In this document: one piece after another, positions 25,001 through 33,547 of the stretch
Layout of the letters: each line of letters begins with the position of its first letter
Numbering within the stretch: position 1 is the first letter of the stretch
Assembly (NCBI RefSeq): GCF_000828895.1
Contig: NZ_AP014568.1
Coordinates: 124,001-188,000, forward strand
Direction: 5' to 3'
Length of the DNA stretch: 64,000 bases
Origin: Serpentinimonas raichei
Lineage (GTDB): Bacteria; Pseudomonadota; Gammaproteobacteria; Burkholderiales; Burkholderiaceae_C
Position numbers and translations under genes: made by a program
The notes under the pieces: generated by a model
Seen by the model: the letters and a program-made list of their open reading frames with translations, nothing else
Told to the model about the DNA's origin: nothing
Databases searched by the model: none

Positions 25001-28000
25001 GCACCTGGCGCTGGCCGAGCAGAGCCGTGCGGCGAGTGCCCCGCGCCGCACCGCCGCGCCGCCGCTGGGCCAATTGCTGCTGTTCGACGAGCCCACCACC
25101 GGGCTGCATTTCGACGACATCGCCAAGCTCATGCGCGCCCTGCGCAAGCTGGTGGAGGCCGGGCATTCGCTGATCGTGATCGAGCACAACCTCGACGTGA
25201 TCCGCGCCAGCGACTGGCTGATCGACCTCGGCCCCGAAGCCGGTGCCGGCGGCGGGCAGGTGGTGGCCCAAGGCCCGCCCGAGGAAGTGCGCCTGCACCC
25301 CAGCAGCCACACCGCAGCCGCGTTGCGCGCCTACGCCGAGGCGGAAGGGGGGCTGCAGGCCAGCGAGCCCGCGCCGCCGTGGCGGCTGGCTCGGGGCAGG
25401 CCCAAGGCCGGCATCCCGTCGATCCAGATCGTCAACGCCAAAGAGCACAACCTGAAGAACCTCTCGCTGGCCATTCCGCGCGGGCGCTTCAGCGTCATCA
25501 CCGGTGTCAGCGGTTCCGGCAAATCGACGCTGGCCTTCGACATTTTGTTCAACGAGGGCCAGCGCCGCTACCTGGAGAGCCTCAACGCCTACGCGCGCAG
25601 CATCGTGCAGCCGGCCGGGCGGCCCGACGTCGATGCCGTGCACGGCATTCCGCCCACGGTGGCAATCGAGCAGCGTTTGTCGCGCGGCGGGCGCAAATCG
25701 ACTGTTGGCACCGTCACCGAAGTTTGGCATTACCTGCGCCTGCTCTACGTCAAACTGGGCACCCAGCACTGCATCCACGACCACAGCCCGGTGCAGCCGC
25801 AAAGCCCGGCGGCAATTTTGGGGCAACTGATGAGCCGTTTTCGGGGCCAGCACATCGGTTTGCTGGCGCCGCTGGTGCGCGGCCGCAAGGGCCTCTACAC
25901 CGAACTGGCCGATTGGGCGCGCCAGCGCGGGCACAGCCATTTGCGTGTCGATGGCGAGTTTGTGCCCACGCTCGGTTTCCCCAAGCTGGAGCGCTTTCGC
26001 GAGCACCAGATCGAGCTGCCAGTGGGCAGCCTGGAGCTGCAGCCCGAGCACGAAGCCGAGCTGCGCGAGCTGATCGAGCGCGCGCTCGAACACGGCAAGG
26101 GCGTGCTGCAAGTGCTCAGCGGCATCGGCGGCCCCGACGACACCGAGCGCCCCGGCAGCCTGGCCAGCGCGCTGGCGGCCGGAGGCGGCGGCGCCGGCAT
26201 CGGGCAGCTCGACAGCTACTCGACCCTGCGCGCCTGCCCGCTGTGCAGCACCAGCTACGCCGAGCTGGACCCGCGCCTGTTTTCCTACAACAGCAAGCAC
26301 GGCTGGTGCCCGGATTGCGTGGGCACCGGGGTGCAACTGAGCCGCCAGCAGCGCCAGGCTTTTGACGACAGCCGACCGCCCGACGACGGCCAGGGCCGCG
26401 AGCAGAGCCTGAGCGAGCCCGACTTCGATGACCTGAGCGAGCAGCCCTGCGCCACCTGCGAGGGCAGCCGCCTGAACCCGGTGGCGCGGGCGGTGCAGTT
26501 CCAAGGCCACTCGATTGCCGAGCTGGCGCGCTTGAGCGTGCAGGCGCTACAGGCTTGGGTGCAGGCGCTGCCCGAGGGCGGTGCTTTGTCGCCGCGCCAA
26601 GCCCAGATTGCACGCGACCTGTTGCCCGAAATCTTGGGCCGGCTGCGGTTTTTGCAGCAAGTCGGGCTGGGCTACCTGACGCTGGAGCGCGGCGCGCCCA
26701 CGCTCAGTGGTGGCGAGGCGCAGCGCATCCGGCTGGCAGCGCAGCTCGGCTCCAGCCTGCAAGGGGTGTGCTATGTGCTGGATGAGCCGACCATCGGTCT
26801 GCATCCGCGCGACAACCGGATTTTGCTGGATGCCTTGCAGCAGCTTGGCCGCCAGGGCAACACGCTGGTGGTGGTGGAGCACGACGAGGACACCATCCGC
26901 CGCGCCGAGCACCTGATCGACATCGGCCCCGGAGCCGGGGTGCGCGGTGGCCAGGTGGTGGCCCAAGGCACCTTGGCCGACCTGATGGCCGCCCCCGAGT
27001 CGCAGACCGGGCGCTACCTGCTGCACGCCATGCGCCATCCGCTGCAGGCTAGGCGTTGGGTGGCGGATGATTTTGGTGGGATTGTTGGTGGGATTGTTGG
27101 TGGGGATGCGCTGAGCGGGCTGGGGGGCGGGGCCGGCGCGTCAGTCACACGTTCCGATTCCTTGCCGACCCCACCCCCCGGCCCGCCCGCCGCAACCGGC
27201 AGCGCCATCGCAAGCCCAGGCCCAAGCCCAAGCCCCTCCCCCCCCTGGCTGCTCGTCAAAGGCGCGCAGCGCCACAACCTGCAACAGCTCACGCTGCGCC
27301 TGCCGCTGCGGCGCTTGGTGGCGGTCACGGGGGTGAGCGGCTCCGGCAAATCCACGCTGGCGCGTGAGGTGCTGCTGAGCAATGTGGCGGCGGCGGTGCA
27401 ACTGCGCAGCACCCAAGCCGGGCGGCGCGCCTGGGACGCGGGCGAGCGCCCGGCTTGGCAGGGCTGTCAGGCGCTGATCGGCAGCGAAGGCATCGAGCGC
27501 GTGCTGGAAGTGGATCAAACCCCGATCGGCAAAACCCCGCGCTCCTGCCCGGCCACCTACATCGGCTTTTGGGACACGATACGCAAGCTCTACGCCGAAA
27601 CGCTGGAGGCGCGCGCGCGCGGCTACGGGCCGGGGCGCTTTTCCTTCAACACCGGCGCGGGCCGCTGCCCGCACTGCGAGGGCCAGGGCCTGCGCACCAT
27701 CGCCATGAGCTTTTTGCCCGACGTGAAGCTGCCGTGCGAGGTCTGTCACGGCGCGCGCTTCAACCCCGAGACGCTGGCGGTGAGCTGGCGCGGCCGCAGC
27801 ATCGCCGAGGTGCTGCGCATGGAAGTCGATCAGGCGCTGGATTTCTTTGCCTCCATGCCCGCCATCGCGCAGCCGCTGCAACTGCTGCACGATGTGGGCC
27901 TGGGCTACCTCACGCTCGGCCAGCCCTCGCCCACGCTCTCGGGCGGCGAGGCGCAGCGCCTCAAGCTCGTGACCGAGCTGGCCAAGGTGCGCCACGACCT

Positions 28001-28328
28001 GGGGCGGCGCGGCCAAAAAGCGCCGCACACGCTGTATGTGCTGGATGAGCCCACGGTGGGGCTGCACATGGCCGATGTGGAGCGGCTCATCCGCATGTTG
28101 CACCGGCTGGTCGATGGCGGCCACAGCGTGCTGGTGATCGAGCACGACCTGGACCTGATCGCCGAGGCCGACTGGGTGCTGGACCTCGGCCCGGAAGGCG
28201 GGCAGGAGGGTGGCCGCCTAGTGGCGCAGGGCACGCCGGAGGACCTGGTGCGCCAGGGCAGCCACACCGGCATCGCCTTGGGGCCGGTGCTGGCGCGTGG
28301 CGCAGCGCAGCGCCCGCCGGCAGCCTGA
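22056..28328 (+). CDS. uvrA: double-length (class III) UvrA, excinuclease ABC subunit A-like
   Basis: A 2090-residue protein made of two complete UvrA units in tandem, hence four ABC modules. Walker A motifs: GPSGSGKSS near residue 48, then GVSGSGKST near 761, 1150 and 1758. Signatures: LSGGEVQRI near 609, LSGGEAQRL near 970, LSGGEAQRI near 1549 and LSGGEAQRL near 1958. Zinc-type CxxC pairs are present in each module (CPTC near 304, CPACQG, CPGC, CPLC, CPHC). All look intact. UvrA recognises DNA damage in nucleotide excision repair; double-size class III proteins occur in some proteobacteria beside a normal UvrA and their special role is unclear. The GTG at 22056 is the best start. Two low-complexity linkers (about residues 505-580 and 1665-1730) contain related palindromic elements. 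Confidence 0.9.
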   Translation: MPPALPVPPAPLEPPVPEGLIRIRGARQHNLKNLDLDLRTGELTVVTGPSGSGKSSLVFDTLYAEGQRRYVETFSAYARQFLDRMDRPAVDRVEGVPPAIAIDQSNPVRNSRSTVGTMSELNDHLKLLYARAAQLFDRQTALPVRADHADSICAELLRRSQQEQARSGQEPRLLLTFPVQLPASSSALEIEQWLSASGYTRVLGQRLQAGVAGQSEPVQVLDVVADRLLLSRAERARVLEAIERCLQHGAGRLNVYLQTDPAAEPPAEASVWRFSTGLHCPESDLRYPEPVPAHFSFNSALGACPTCRGFGRVIGIDWGLVIPDPKRTLRAGAIKPIQTPAYQECQDELLQHAEAAGIPRDTPWMHLSAEQRHWVLEGEPGWRGDWKHQWYGIRRFFDYLESKAYKMHIRVLLSKYRSYTECPACQGARLQPDSLLWRLGSKADADAVLPPEQRFLPPGVGWSRAQLEALPGLCLHDLMRLPLQPLREFFARLAGTPPGAGCDTATGVGVGVAVAAGGSGRRRTEAEAGAAGVGVGEESEPATDEPAPTPAAPAQPTKEPAAKDPPTDEPAPVHPPPELKLLLDEIQTRLRYLCEVGLGYLTLDRQSRSLSGGEVQRINLTTALGTSLVNTLFVLDEPSIGLHPRDMGRILQAMRRLRDAGNTLVVVEHDPALMLAADRVIDMGPGPGARGGQIVFDGSPEQLRHADTLTGAYLGGRKQVGFGFKRMVTPSTPRLQLRGVRAHNLQGIDVDFPLQRLVCVTGVSGSGKSTLIQDVLAPALQRHFGHSGQAPLAHEALLGAEQLSAVVFIDQSPIGKTARSNPASYIGAWDALRALLAAQALARQRGYTAAKFSFNGGDGRCPGCGGSGFERVEMQFLSDVYLRCPDCLGQRYRPEVLEVRLERGGRGWNAAELLELTVSEALALFGAGADDSAPDDPAQRKLERTLCAALQPLVEVGLEYLKLGQPVPTLSGGEAQRLKLAAHLALAEQSRAASAPRRTAAPPLGQLLLFDEPTTGLHFDDIAKLMRALRKLVEAGHSLIVIEHNLDVIRASDWLIDLGPEAGAGGGQVVAQGPPEEVRLHPSSHTAAALRAYAEAEGGLQASEPAPPWRLARGRPKAGIPSIQIVNAKEHNLKNLSLAIPRGRFSVITGVSGSGKSTLAFDILFNEGQRRYLESLNAYARSIVQPAGRPDVDAVHGIPPTVAIEQRLSRGGRKSTVGTVTEVWHYLRLLYVKLGTQHCIHDHSPVQPQSPAAILGQLMSRFRGQHIGLLAPLVRGRKGLYTELADWARQRGHSHLRVDGEFVPTLGFPKLERFREHQIELPVGSLELQPEHEAELRELIERALEHGKGVLQVLSGIGGPDDTERPGSLASALAAGGGGAGIGQLDSYSTLRACPLCSTSYAELDPRLFSYNSKHGWCPDCVGTGVQLSRQQRQAFDDSRPPDDGQGREQSLSEPDFDDLSEQPCATCEGSRLNPVARAVQFQGHSIAELARLSVQALQAWVQALPEGGALSPRQAQIARDLLPEILGRLRFLQQVGLGYLTLERGAPTLSGGEAQRIRLAAQLGSSLQGVCYVLDEPTIGLHPRDNRILLDALQQLGRQGNTLVVVEHDEDTIRRAEHLIDIGPGAGVRGGQVVAQGTLADLMAAPESQTGRYLLHAMRHPLQARRWVADDFGGIVGGIVGGDALSGLGGGAGASVTRSDSLPTPPPGPPAATGSAIASPGPSPSPSPPWLLVKGAQRHNLQQLTLRLPLRRLVAVTGVSGSGKSTLAREVLLSNVAAAVQLRSTQAGRRAWDAGERPAWQGCQALIGSEGIERVLEVDQTPIGKTPRSCPATYIGFWDTIRKLYAETLEARARGYGPGRFSFNTGAGRCPHCEGQGLRTIAMSFLPDVKLPCEVCHGARFNPETLAVSWRGRSIAEVLRMEVDQALDFFASMPAIAQPLQLLHDVGLGYLTLGQPSPTLSGGEAQRLKLVTELAKVRHDLGRRGQKAPHTLYVLDEPTVGLHMADVERLIRMLHRLVDGGHSVLVIEHDLDLIAEADWVLDLGPEGGQEGGRLVAQGTPEDLVRQGSHTGIALGPVLARGAAQRPPAA
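23637..23716 (+). repeat. palindromic element copy 1 inside uvrA
   Basis: Two 27-base arms (23637-23663 and 23690-23716) are reverse complements with one mismatch, enclosing a 26-base loop starting GAGGAATCGGAGCC and ending ACTGACGA. The element is read in frame as an Ala/Gly-rich stretch, an acidic EESEPATDE turn and an Ala/Pro-rich stretch. It forms most of the extra linker in the first UvrA unit. Copy 2 has a homologous loop in opposite orientation. Confidence 0.85.
27115..27186 (-). repeat. palindromic element copy 2 inside uvrA (opposite orientation)
   Basis: Arms of 23 bases (27115-27137 and 27164-27186) are complementary except for three transitions. The loop is again 26 bases; on the minus strand it reads AAGGAATCGGAACG and ends ACTGACGC, about 80% identical to the loop of copy 1. 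It is translated in frame as a Gly-rich, SVTRSDS and Pro-rich linker, directly after a GIVGG triplicated repeat (27072-27106). Confidence 0.82.
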
Positions 28329-28331
28329 GCC

Positions 28332-28679
28332 ATGCCCATCCACCGGCCCGAGGCACCCCCGCGCTGGCAGATTCTGCACGTCGAGCCGCTCGCACCGGCC
28401 AAGCCGGCCCTAGGCGAATCTTGCAATGGCTGTGGTTTGTGTTGCCTGGCCGAGCCGTGCCCGCTGGGGATGGTGCTGAGCCTGCGCTGGCGCGGTGCCT
28501 GCCGCATGTTGCGCTGGGAGGCGCAGGCGCAGCGCTACCGCTGCGGGGCCATCGTGGCCAGCGCCGAGGGGCACCTGTGGCTGCGGCTCTGGAACCGCTT
28601 GGCGCGGCGCTGGATCGCTGCCGGCAGCGGCTGCGATGCCACGCTGCAAGTCCAAAACCCGCACCCGCCCAAACCATAG
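28332..28679 (+). CDS. small cysteine-cluster protein, YkgJ-like
   Basis: A 115-residue protein whose central motif GESCNGCGLCCLAEPCPLG (residues about 28-46) gives a C-x2-C-x2-CC-x4-C cluster like that of the YkgJ/Fe-S or zinc-chelating group. The rest is rich in Trp and Arg and has no catalytic motif I recognise. The ATG is 3 bases after the uvrA stop, so it is likely translated from the same transcript. Function unknown. Confidence 0.72.
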   Translation: MPIHRPEAPPRWQILHVEPLAPAKPALGESCNGCGLCCLAEPCPLGMVLSLRWRGACRMLRWEAQAQRYRCGAIVASAEGHLWLRLWNRLARRWIAAGSGCDATLQVQNPHPPKP

Positions 28680-28705
28680 TGGCCGGGCGCCACGCAAAAC
28701 ACCAC

Positions 28706-29074
28706 TCAGTACACCCGCCAAGCCAGCATCAGCAGCCCCAGCGCCAGCAATGCCGCACCGCCCACCAGCCAGCGGCTGCGCTTGCGCAGGCGTTCCACCT
28801 GGTCGATCAGGCGCGCGTTTTGCTCGGCCAGATCGGCGTTGGTCTGCGCCACCTGGGCCAGGTCGGCCTGCATGCGCTGCCAGGCCGCCTCCAGCACCTG
28901 CACCCGCTCTTGCGGCGTGCCGTTGCCGGTGGGCACAGGGGCGGCGTCGATGTCCGCGCCGCCGCCGCGTTGTTTGTCCAGAAAACGGCGCGCGCCCGCA
29001 ATCACCCTCGGTGCGTGCTCGATCACATCGCCCCAAGGAACCAGCTTCAAGGCTATCAGCCACGGAAATCCCAT
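28706..29074 (-). CDS. hypothetical protein with coiled coil and C-terminal membrane segment
   Basis: A 122-residue protein from the ATG at 29074 (MGFPWLIALKLVPWGDVIEH), preceded by AGGGA; a TTG at 29101 is less likely. After a loop of about 35 residues, a heptad-rich helix (VQVLEAAWQRMQADLAQVAQ and onward to about residue 95) suggests a coiled coil. The C-terminus WLVGGAALLALGLLMLAW is a membrane helix. It follows the desaturase gene in the same direction by 27 bases. No family assignment. Confidence 0.72.
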   Translation of the reverse strand: MGFPWLIALKLVPWGDVIEHAPRVIAGARRFLDKQRGGGADIDAAPVPTGNGTPQERVQVLEAAWQRMQADLAQVAQTNADLAEQNARLIDQVERLRKRSRWLVGGAALLALGLLMLAWRVY

Positions 29075-29101
29075 TACAAATCCCTTGAGGATGGGGGCCA
29101 A

Positions 29102-30337
29102 TCAGGCCAAGGCCGACGGCAGCGCCGCGACCGGGCGCAGCGCGCGCACGCGCTGCGAAAATTCCTGCAAGGCCGCAATGCCGCTGGCTTCGGCGCGCTG
29201 GCACCAGGCGTGCAAATCCTGCGCCAGTTGCTCGCGTGAGCGGGCGCTGTGGCTCCAGAGCTGGCGCAGCTCCTCGCGCATGGCGTGCATCTGCGCCAGC
29301 CGCGGGTGCTGCGCGCGCACCTGCTGCACCTGCGCCTGGTGTTGCGGCGGCACCTGCGCGTCGTCGCGGTGCAGCCAGCGCCGCACGGCGCGCAACGCGT
29401 CGGCGTCGGCGCAGCCCGCTTGCAAACCGGCCAGTTCCGCCGCCACGGTGGCGCGCATCTGCTGCGCATAAGCGGCCATGACCTCGTAGCGGTGCGCGAT
29501 CAGGGCCTCGAGCGTGTCCGCGTCGGCCACCGGGCGCACGGCCCCGAACGCCGGTTTGGGCGGGGTCTTGCGCGCCCGCGCCAGCCCGAACACCGACAGG
29601 GCGCGGATGTAGGCCCAGCCGATGTCGAACTCGTAGGGCTTGACCGAAAACTTGGCCGAAGTCGGGTAGGTGTGGTGGTTGTTGTGCAGCTCCTCGCCGC
29701 CGATCACGATGCCCCAAGGCGAAACGTTGGTGCTGGCGTCGGGTGACTCAAAATTTCGGTAGCCCCAGTAGTGCCCGATGCCGTTGACCACGCCCGCGGC
29801 CCAGAACGGAATCCAGACCATCTGCATGGCCCACAGCGCCAGCCCGAGCGCCCCAAACAGCGCCAGGTAAATGAACAACATCAGCACGATGCCCACCTGC
29901 GGCCAGCGGCTGTAGAGGCGGCGCTCGATCCAGTCGTCCGGGGTGCCGTGGCCGTAGCGCGCCAGCGTATCGGGGTTTTGCGCCTCGGCGCGGTACAACT
30001 CGGCCCCTTGCCAGAACACCTTTTTGATGCCAAACACCACCGGGCTGTGCGGGTCGCCTGCCTGCTCGCATTTGGCGTGGTGCTTGCGGTGGATGGCGGT
30101 CCAGTCCTTGGTTTTCATGCCGGTCGTGAGCCAGAGCCAAGCGCGAAAAACGTGCGCCAGCGCCGGGTGCAGATCGAGCGCGCGGTGCGCCGAATGGCGG
30201 TGCAGGTACAGCGTCACGCTGACGATGGTCAGGTGCGTAAACACCAAGCCCACCAGCAGCGCCTGCCACCACGTGGCCCCGCTCAGGCCCTGGGCCAAAA
30301 AATGCAAAATTGCGCTCCAAAACGATTCGATCGACAC
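29102..30337 (-). CDS. acyl-CoA/acyl-lipid delta-9-type fatty acid desaturase
   Basis: An integral-membrane di-iron desaturase of 411 residues. The three histidine boxes are clear: LHRHSAHR (about residue 45), HRKHH (about 84) and HNNHH (about 223). Hydrophobic pairs lie around residues 10-40 and 150-190. The C-terminal 150 residues are a soluble, helix-rich tail without known function, usual for this beta-proteobacterial subfamily. It would introduce double bonds into membrane acyl chains using oxygen and an electron donor encoded elsewhere. Start MSIESFWSAI at 30337. Confidence 0.92.
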   Translation of the reverse strand: MSIESFWSAILHFLAQGLSGATWWQALLVGLVFTHLTIVSVTLYLHRHSAHRALDLHPALAHVFRAWLWLTTGMKTKDWTAIHRKHHAKCEQAGDPHSPVVFGIKKVFWQGAELYRAEAQNPDTLARYGHGTPDDWIERRLYSRWPQVGIVLMLFIYLALFGALGLALWAMQMVWIPFWAAGVVNGIGHYWGYRNFESPDASTNVSPWGIVIGGEELHNNHHTYPTSAKFSVKPYEFDIGWAYIRALSVFGLARARKTPPKPAFGAVRPVADADTLEALIAHRYEVMAAYAQQMRATVAAELAGLQAGCADADALRAVRRWLHRDDAQVPPQHQAQVQQVRAQHPRLAQMHAMREELRQLWSHSARSREQLAQDLHAWCQRAEASGIAALQEFSQRVRALRPVAALPSALA

Positions 30338-30564
30338 CGCAGACCTTTCAAGTCACTGCCACAGAATAACGGGCAACATCCCAGCCACCATGCAGCCTAG
30401 ATACAGACTGCACCCCACCTGCGCGCGCGGCTGTGCGAGCACGGCAGGTCAGATGGGCTAAACTTCGGATTCTAGAACCCGCGCCCGCGTTCCCGGCGGC
30501 AGGGGTGAATTTGTGGCTTGCGCCCGCCTCGGCATTTTGCTTTTGATCCCCCCGCAGAACTCCC

Positions 30565-30578
30565 GCTACAATTGTAGC
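30565..30578. promoter_or_regulatory. perfect inverted repeat, probable operator of the ParDE-like pair
   Basis: GCTACAATTGTAGC, a 14-bp perfect palindrome, lies 24 bases before the antitoxin ATG and just upstream of its GGAG ribosome site. ParD-type antitoxins repress their own operon through such repeats. The remaining roughly 220 bases up to the desaturase gene show no gene. Confidence 0.55.
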
Positions 30579-30602
30579 TAACGAGATTTCTTGGAGTTGA
30601 TC

Positions 30603-30836
30603 ATGGCTACCTTGTCTGTGCGATTGGACGAAGAGTTGGTTTGCGCCGCCCGTGCCGCCGCGAAGGCGGAGTTGCGCACCGTGCAGGGCCAAGTGGAATT
30701 TTGGGCCAAGGTCGGGCGGGCCGCGCTCGACAACCCCGATTTGCCGGCCTCGTTCATCGCCGAAAGCCTGATGAGCATGGCCGAGCCGCGCGCCGACAGC
30801 ACCCCTTTCATTGCGCGCTCAGCCGCCGTCGCATGA
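30603..30836 (+). CDS. ParD-like antitoxin
   Basis: A 77-residue protein whose start MATLSVRLDEELVCAARAAA matches the TA-system ParD-like antitoxin group (short ribbon followed by helices). RTVQGQVEFWAKVGRAALDNPDLP is the conserved middle. The ATG at 30603 has GGAG six bases upstream. Its TGA overlaps the toxin ATG as ATGA. It should bind the adjacent RelE/ParE-like toxin and the operator in front. Confidence 0.83.
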   Translation: MATLSVRLDEELVCAARAAAKAELRTVQGQVEFWAKVGRAALDNPDLPASFIAESLMSMAEPRADSTPFIARSAAVA

Positions 30837-31111
30837 GCTGGGATGTGCGGCAAACCCGGCGCTTTGGCCGTGCCTACAAGAAGCTGCACGACAACGCAGC
30901 GGCTGCTGTCGATGCGGCGGTTGCAGAGGTGGCGCACGACCCCGGCATCGGCGAGCAGAAAAAAGGCGATTTATCCGATCTCTGGGTGCACAAGTTTCGC
31001 TGCTTGGGCCAGCTTTATTTGCTCGGCTACACCCGCGACGACGCCGTGCGCCTGGTCTATCTGGAAGCCGTAGGCCCGCACGAAAATTTTTACCGCGAGC
31101 TCAAGCGCTAA
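30833..31111 (+). CDS. RelE/ParE-superfamily toxin
   Basis: A 92-residue compact toxin starting MSWDVRQTRRFGRAYKKLHDN at 30833 by overlap with the antitoxin stop. The superfamily layout is evident: two N-terminal helices, then GDLSDLWVHKFRCLGQLYLLGYT beta strands and a C-terminal EAVGPHENFYRELKR segment. Whether it acts on mRNA in the ribosome or on gyrase cannot be told. It is convergent with rsmB, only two bases apart. Confidence 0.82.
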   Translation: MSWDVRQTRRFGRAYKKLHDNAAAAVDAAVAEVAHDPGIGEQKKGDLSDLWVHKFRCLGQLYLLGYTRDDAVRLVYLEAVGPHENFYRELKR

Positions 31112-31113
31112 CC

Positions 31114-32571
31114 TCAACCCCGGCGCTCCCAGACGGCGGCAAAAAAGCCGTCGCAGCCGTGTCGGTGCGGCCACAGGCGCAGATAGGGGCCGTGGCAGAG
31201 ACCCTCCGCGCCTTCCACCCCGGCGCGCGCCAAAATGGGGGCGGCGGGCAGCAGCTCAAATTCCCGCTCGGCTTGGCTGAAAGCCTCGGCGATGGCTTCG
31301 TTTTCGGCGCGCAGCAGGCTGCAGGTGGCATAGACCAGCCGCCCGCCGGGCTTGAGCAGGCGCGCCGCCGCCGCCAAGATGCGCCCTTGCAGCTCGGCTT
31401 GCTGCGCCACGTCGGCCGGGCGCTGGCGCCACATCAGGTCGGGCTGGCGGCGCAGCGTGCCCAGGCCGGTACAGGGCGCATCGACCAGCACCCGATCCGC
31501 CTTGCCCGCCAGCCGCTGTAGCCGCTCGTCGCGCTCGTGCGCCAGCGCCAGCGTGTGCACTTCGACGATGCCACTGCGCGCCAGCCGTGGTTTCAGGGCT
31601 TCGAGCCGGTGCGCCGAGGTGTCGAAGGCGTACAGGCGGCCGGTGTTGCGCAGCAGCGCACCCAGCGCCAGCGTCTTGCCGCCGGCGCCGGCGCAAAAGT
31701 CGATCACTGTTTCTTGGCGCTTGGGCTCGCACAGCAGCGCCAGCAGTTGCGCGCCTTCGTCTTGCACCTCGATCAGGCCCTCGCGCCAAGCGGGCAACTG
31801 CTGCAGCGCAGGCTTGCCCGCCAACCGGATGCCCCAAGGCGAGTGCGGTGTGGCGGTGGCCGGCAAGCCGGCCTCTTGCAGCAGCGCCAGCACGGCGGGG
31901 CGCTTGGTTTTGAGCAGGTTGACGCGCAAATCCAGCGGCGCGGGCTGGCGCAAGGCTTGCGCGGCGGCAACAACTTGCGCCCCCAACTCAGCCTCAGCCT
32001 CAGCCTCAGCCTCAGCCTCAGCCTCAGCCTCAGCCACTGTCGCTGTCGCCTGCGCACCCGAATCGGTTGCGCTTTGATCCACCAACCCCACCACCCCAAG
32101 CCTCTCCCGCCTCAGCTCGGCCCGCAGCGCCTCGGCCAGCCAATCGGGCAGGCCGTGCTGGCAGGCGGGCGGGGCGGCGGCCAAGGTTTGCGCCAGCGAC
32201 TGCGTGCGCCAGCTCCATTCCTCGGGCGTGCAGGCGGCTTGCAAGCGCTCGGCCGGGCCGGTCCAGGCCAGCAGCAGCAAGGCGCGCGTGTGCGCCGTAC
32301 CCTGAGGCTGCGCCGGATGATTGGGGCGCTGCGGGCGCGCGGGGCGCTCCTGCTGCGGCGTGCGGCCCGGATGGCTGGCGGCCAGCCACTGCAAGCGCGG
32401 CCGATCGCGCAGCAGCGCATAGACGGCGTCGGCCAGCAGCGCGCGCTCGCGGCTGCCCAGCGCGGGTTGTTGGCGAAAAAACTCGGCCACGGTGGCGTCG
32501 GCAGGGTGTTCAAAACGCAGCACGCGGCTTAGCAGCGCGCTGCCCAGTTCTAGCAAAGTGTGGGGGTGCAT
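31114..32571 (-). CDS. rsmB: RsmB-like rRNA (cytosine-5) methyltransferase
   Basis: A 485-residue SAM-dependent RNA m5C methyltransferase of the NOL1/NOP2/Sun family. The SAM site is VIDFCAGAGGKTLALG, and the two active-site cysteines are in DAPCTGLGTLRRQPD (about residue 365) and YATCSLL. The N-terminal helical domain is NusB-like and shortened. Between it and the catalytic domain is an unusual insert of about 50 residues including an (EA)8 tract, encoded by eight copies of a hexanucleotide (31988-32035). Standalone RsmB versus a related RsmF-type specificity is not decided by sequence. Confidence 0.86.
   Translation of the reverse strand: MHPHTLLELGSALLSRVLRFEHPADATVAEFFRQQPALGSRERALLADAVYALLRDRPRLQWLAASHPGRTPQQERPARPQRPNHPAQPQGTAHTRALLLLAWTGPAERLQAACTPEEWSWRTQSLAQTLAAAPPACQHGLPDWLAEALRAELRRERLGVVGLVDQSATDSGAQATATVAEAEAEAEAEAEAEAELGAQVVAAAQALRQPAPLDLRVNLLKTKRPAVLALLQEAGLPATATPHSPWGIRLAGKPALQQLPAWREGLIEVQDEGAQLLALLCEPKRQETVIDFCAGAGGKTLALGALLRNTGRLYAFDTSAHRLEALKPRLARSGIVEVHTLALAHERDERLQRLAGKADRVLVDAPCTGLGTLRRQPDLMWRQRPADVAQQAELQGRILAAAARLLKPGGRLVYATCSLLRAENEAIAEAFSQAEREFELLPAAPILARAGVEGAEGLCHGPYLRLWPHRHGCDGFFAAVWERRG
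31988..32035 (-). repeat. hexanucleotide tandem repeat, 8 units, in rsmB
   Basis: Eight perfect TCAGCC units on the plus strand, encoding alternating Glu-Ala on the minus strand. Because the unit is six bases, gain or loss of copies would change linker length without shifting frame. Confidence 0.95.
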
Positions 32572-32625
32572 ATTGCCGGGTATTGTCGGCTATTGGACAA
32601 TCACGCCCAAAAGGATGCCACACCC

Positions 32626-33540
32626 ATGCTACCCGCCCTCCACACCGACGCGCCGCTGCCCTTGTCGATCGAGCAGCTCTGGGTCTATCCGATCAAGTCT
32701 TGCGCCGGCGTGCGGCTGGCCAGCGCCGAGCTGCTGCCGACCGGGCTGCAGTGGGACCGCACCTGGATGGTGGTCGATCAGCGCGGTGAATTCGTTTCGC
32801 AGCGCGAGTTGCCGCGCATGGCGCTGGTGCGGCCGCGCTTTCGGATGGGGCAACTGGAGCTGCAGGCGCCTGGCATGTTGTCGCTCTATCTGGCCCTGGA
32901 CGCGGCCGAAGCGCCGTGCAAGGTGCGGGTCTGGGACGACGAGCTCGACGCCTACGACATGGGCGACGTGGCGGCGCAGTGGTTTGACGATTTTTTGCTG
33001 GCGGGCCGGCCCGAGCTCGACCTGCGGCTGCGGCTGGTGCGCTTCGACCCGGATTGCGTGCGGCCCTCGGATGTGCACTGGACCGGCGGCATTCAGGCCC
33101 CCAACACCTTCAGCGACGGCTATCCGCTGCTGCTGCTGAGCGCGGCGGCGCTCGATGAACTGAATGAACGCCGGCGCCTGCTCGGGCAGGAGGTGCTGGG
33201 GGTGGAGCGCTTTCGCCCCAATCTGTTGCTGGGTGGCCTGCAGGCGCACGACGAAGACCGGCTGGACGAACTGCGCTTCCCGATCGCTGCCGGCGCCGGT
33301 GCGCCCGCCGAAGTCTGGCTGCAGCCGGTCAAGCCCTGCGCGCGCTGCTCGATCCCGGATGTGGATCCGGCCACCGGCATCGAGCAAGGCGACGCCGTCG
33401 CCACCCTGCTGCAAAGCTACCGCCAAGACCGGCGGCTGCTGGGCGCCGTCACTTTTGGCATGAACGCCATCGTGCGCCAAGGGGCGGGTTTGAAGTTGAC
33501 GCAGGGCCTGCCGGGGTTTGGGCGCTGGGCCGATTGGTGA
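32626..33540 (+). CDS. MOSC-domain protein, YcbX/MARC-like molybdenum-cofactor enzyme
   Basis: A 304-residue protein with an N-terminal MOSC_N beta barrel (LWVYPIKSCAGVRLASAELL, residues about 17-36, then WDRTWMVVDQRGEFVSQRE) and a C-terminal MOSC domain. The probable Moco-ligating cysteine is in VKPCARCSIPDVDP. YcbX-type proteins reduce N-hydroxylated bases and other N-oxides, drawing electrons from a reductase. No fused ferredoxin domain is present, so an external partner is needed. The ATG at 32626 (MLPALHTDAP) is chosen because upstream codons show no family similarity. Confidence 0.86.
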   Translation: MLPALHTDAPLPLSIEQLWVYPIKSCAGVRLASAELLPTGLQWDRTWMVVDQRGEFVSQRELPRMALVRPRFRMGQLELQAPGMLSLYLALDAAEAPCKVRVWDDELDAYDMGDVAAQWFDDFLLAGRPELDLRLRLVRFDPDCVRPSDVHWTGGIQAPNTFSDGYPLLLLSAAALDELNERRRLLGQEVLGVERFRPNLLLGGLQAHDEDRLDELRFPIAAGAGAPAEVWLQPVKPCARCSIPDVDPATGIEQGDAVATLLQSYRQDRRLLGAVTFGMNAIVRQGAGLKLTQGLPGFGRWADW

Positions 33541-33547
33541 GCGGCGC

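Noticed and set aside
24462..26510. 682-codon open frame on the minus strand across uvrA
   Set aside because: It lies antisense to the intact second and third UvrA modules, is low-complexity (Ala, Gln, His, Leu, Arg) and is the usual by-product of third-position GC.
31988..32035. Possible CRISPR or short repeat array
   Set aside because: Contiguous six-base units without spacers, inside a coding region; a microsatellite.
32040..32105. Third copy of the uvrA palindromic element in rsmB
   Set aside because: GAATCGG and a C-rich flank recur, but no complementary left arm exists and the rest of the loop does not match.
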